Source: Rhizobium acidisoli
GTDB lineage: Bacteria; Pseudomonadota; Alphaproteobacteria; Rhizobiales; Rhizobiaceae
DNA: 64,000 nt
Assembly (NCBI RefSeq): GCF_002531755.2
Contig: NZ_CP034998.1
Coordinates: 806,001 to 870,000 of the forward strand
Direction: 5' to 3'
The translations under genes and the position numbers were made by a program. Below the pieces are notes generated by a model. It had not been told where the DNA came from. It did not search any database and was given only the letters and a program-made list of their open reading frames with translations. Numbering within the stretch: position 1 is the first letter of the stretch; each line of letters starts with the position of its first letter. Below are positions 62,894-64,000 of the stretch, piece by piece.

Positions 62894-63622
62894 ATGCAGA
62901 ATGAGGTTGTGTCCCGTGAGCAATGGATCGAAGCCCGCCGTGCCCTGCTGCTGAAGGAAAAGGAGGCGACGAAGCTGCGAGACAGCATCAACGCCGAACG
63001 GCTGGCGCTGCCCTGGGTGAAGGTCGACAAGGATTACGTCTTCGACACGCCCGAGGGAAAGAAATCGCTCGCCGATCTCTTTGACGGCCGCAGCCAGCTT
63101 TTGATCTATCATTTCATGCTCGGCCCGGATTGGGATGCCGGCTGCCCCGGCTGCTCCTTCCTGTCCGATCACGTCGACGGCGCCCTGCCGCATCTCAACC
63201 ATCACGACGTCACCTGGGTCGCCGTCTCACGCGCGCCGCTCGACAAGATCGCCGCCTACAAAAGCCGCATGGGCTGGAAATTTCCCTGGGTCTCCTCCTT
63301 CGGCAGCGACTTCAATTTCGATTATCATGTCTCTTTCAGCCCCGAGGATCTTGCCAAAGACAAGGTCTTTTACAATTTCACTCCCATGCAGCCGGCTGAC
63401 GCCAATGACGAACTGCCGGGTCTGAGCGCTTTCTACCGCAACGACAAGGGCGAGGTTTTCCATACCTATTCGAGCTACGCCCGCGGGCCGGAGGAACTGA
63501 TCGGCACCCTGATGATCCTCGACCGCGCCCCGAAAGGCCGCAACGAGGACAGCACGATGAATTTCGTGCGCCGTCATGACGAATATGAGGAGGTCCCCAA
63601 GGCGCCATCCTGCTGTCACTGA
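62894..63622 (+). CDS. DUF899 (thioredoxin-like) family protein
   Basis: This 242-aa protein has the DUF899 pattern: an N-terminal helix (VSREQWIEARRALLLKEKE), FMLGPDWDAGCPGCSFLSDH with a redox-like C-x-x-C, TWVAVSRAPLDKI, and the C-terminal YARGPEELIGTLMILDRAP. The fold is thioredoxin-like and suggests reductase or peroxidase activity, but none is proven. It is regulated most likely by the divergent MarR protein. It ends with Cys-Cys-His. Confidence 0.82.
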   Translation: MQNEVVSREQWIEARRALLLKEKEATKLRDSINAERLALPWVKVDKDYVFDTPEGKKSLADLFDGRSQLLIYHFMLGPDWDAGCPGCSFLSDHVDGALPHLNHHDVTWVAVSRAPLDKIAAYKSRMGWKFPWVSSFGSDFNFDYHVSFSPEDLAKDKVFYNFTPMQPADANDELPGLSAFYRNDKGEVFHTYSSYARGPEELIGTLMILDRAPKGRNEDSTMNFVRRHDEYEEVPKAPSCCH

Positions 63623-63628
63623 GCCAAA

Positions 63629-63668
63629 GCATGATGCCGGAAACTGTCAGCGGTATTCGGCATCATGC
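63629..63668. repeat. Palindromic repeat, ACCGCTGC-core family
   Basis: GCATGATGCCG (63629-63639) / CGGCATCATGC (63658-63668) are 11-bp perfect arms around GAAACTGTCAGCGGTATT. The CGCT-containing loop relates it to the repeats at 12.9, 22.5 and 29.6 kb. It follows the DUF899 gene, ending its transcript or separating it from the next. Confidence 0.6.
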
Positions 63669-63763
63669 CCTGGCTGGCCAGCGCAAATTCGAGCAGACGT
63701 CACCAGGCGACTTCCTGGGAATTGCGCTGACAAAGCCATTGGCCGACATCACAAGGGAGAAGG

Positions 63764-64000
63764 ATGATGAAGACCGCAGAAGTGCTGAAGGAACATTCCT
63801 TCCTGGAAAGACTGGTGGGCGACTGGACCGTCACCGCACCGGAAATGTCCGGCGGCGAGCCCTGGACGGAGACCGTCCGCTCGCTGCACGGCATCTGGTT
63901 CGTCGCCGAGGGCACCGGCCGCATGCCCGATGGCAAACAGGCCACCAGCATCCTGACGCTCGGCTATAACGCCGCAAAGGCCAAGTATGTCGGCAGCTGG
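63764..64000 (+). CDS. DUF1579 family protein, cut by window end
   Basis: AGGGAGAAGG precedes ATG 63764, and 79 codons are visible before the sequence ends. The start MMKTAEVLKEHSFLERLVGDW and the segment VRSLHGIWFVAEGTG with ILTLGYNAAKAKYVGSW match the N-terminal half of DUF1579, a lipocalin-like family without known function. Being 3'-partial, it cannot be checked further. It may share a transcript with the DUF899 gene. Confidence 0.72.
   Translation, partial: MMKTAEVLKEHSFLERLVGDWTVTAPEMSGGEPWTETVRSLHGIWFVAEGTGRMPDGKQATSILTLGYNAAKAKYVGSW

Overview
The window looks like a chromosomal or chromid segment of a Rhizobium species close to R. etli / R. leguminosarum. This is inferred from content, not from a marker gene. 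The DNA is GC-rich. It carries rhizobial gene families: a betIBA choline set, a ReAV-type asparaginase, a 456-aa twin-arginine repeat protein and cysHDN. It also holds mosaic palindromic repeats of the kind scattered through Rhizobium genomes. No rRNA or tRNA gene was seen.

Region 1 (1-5.0 kb) is the end of a prophage or phage-derived block. A holin-like protein, a GH24 endolysin, an overlapping Rz/Rz1-type spanin pair, an SGNH-fold hydrolase and a coiled-coil membrane protein are joined by TGATG or ATGA overlaps. Next comes a lower-GC two-gene cargo: a proteasome-like Ntn-hydrolase candidate (3567-4832) and a 61-aa charged protein. Region 2 (5.1-8.6 kb) is a cluster of small unknown proteins with several matches to the EcfG general-stress promoter. 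One of these matches faces no gene and precedes a strong three-way-junction fold.

Region 3 (8.7-22.4 kb) holds a DegP/MucD protease, LacI and LysR regulators, an NmrA-type protein, a class A PBP, a peroxiredoxin-like protein and the sulfate-assimilation operon cysHDN. Divergent from cysHDN is an Rrf2 regulator. It is followed by a truncated higB toxin remnant coupled to an intact higA-like antitoxin. Region 4 (22.5-34.1 kb) carries betIBA with a BetI-type operator, an HdeD-like protein, an orphan ParD antitoxin, an EAL-CBS-GGDEF protein, a quinone oxidoreductase, and two MFS exporters around a Cys-containing SufR-like regulator with a perfect palindromic operator.

Region 5 (34.1-35.9 kb) is a repeat-rich gap carrying a complete IS4-family element whose ends and 11-bp target duplication can be read. 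Region 6 (36-49 kb) has the asparaginase and a DeoR regulator, several GSTs (one broken), a phosphodiester glycosidase, a beta-helix Tat protein, and a PAS-GAF-GGDEF-EAL protein next to a LuxR-type regulator without a visible synthase. Region 7 (49.3-64 kb) has a membrane GGDEF cyclase, a GDPD, hydrolases and the ligase-associated exonuclease/ATP-dependent DNA ligase pair. It continues with tandem L,D-transpeptidases, cspA-rpsU, the ohrR/ohr peroxide pair, a MarR/DUF899 pair, and a DUF1579 gene cut by the window end.

Themes that tie genes together are envelope maintenance (DegP, PBP1, two LDTs), oxidative and general stress (EcfG sites, Ohr, peroxiredoxin-like, GSTs), and c-di-GMP signalling (three proteins, two beside a LuxR regulator).
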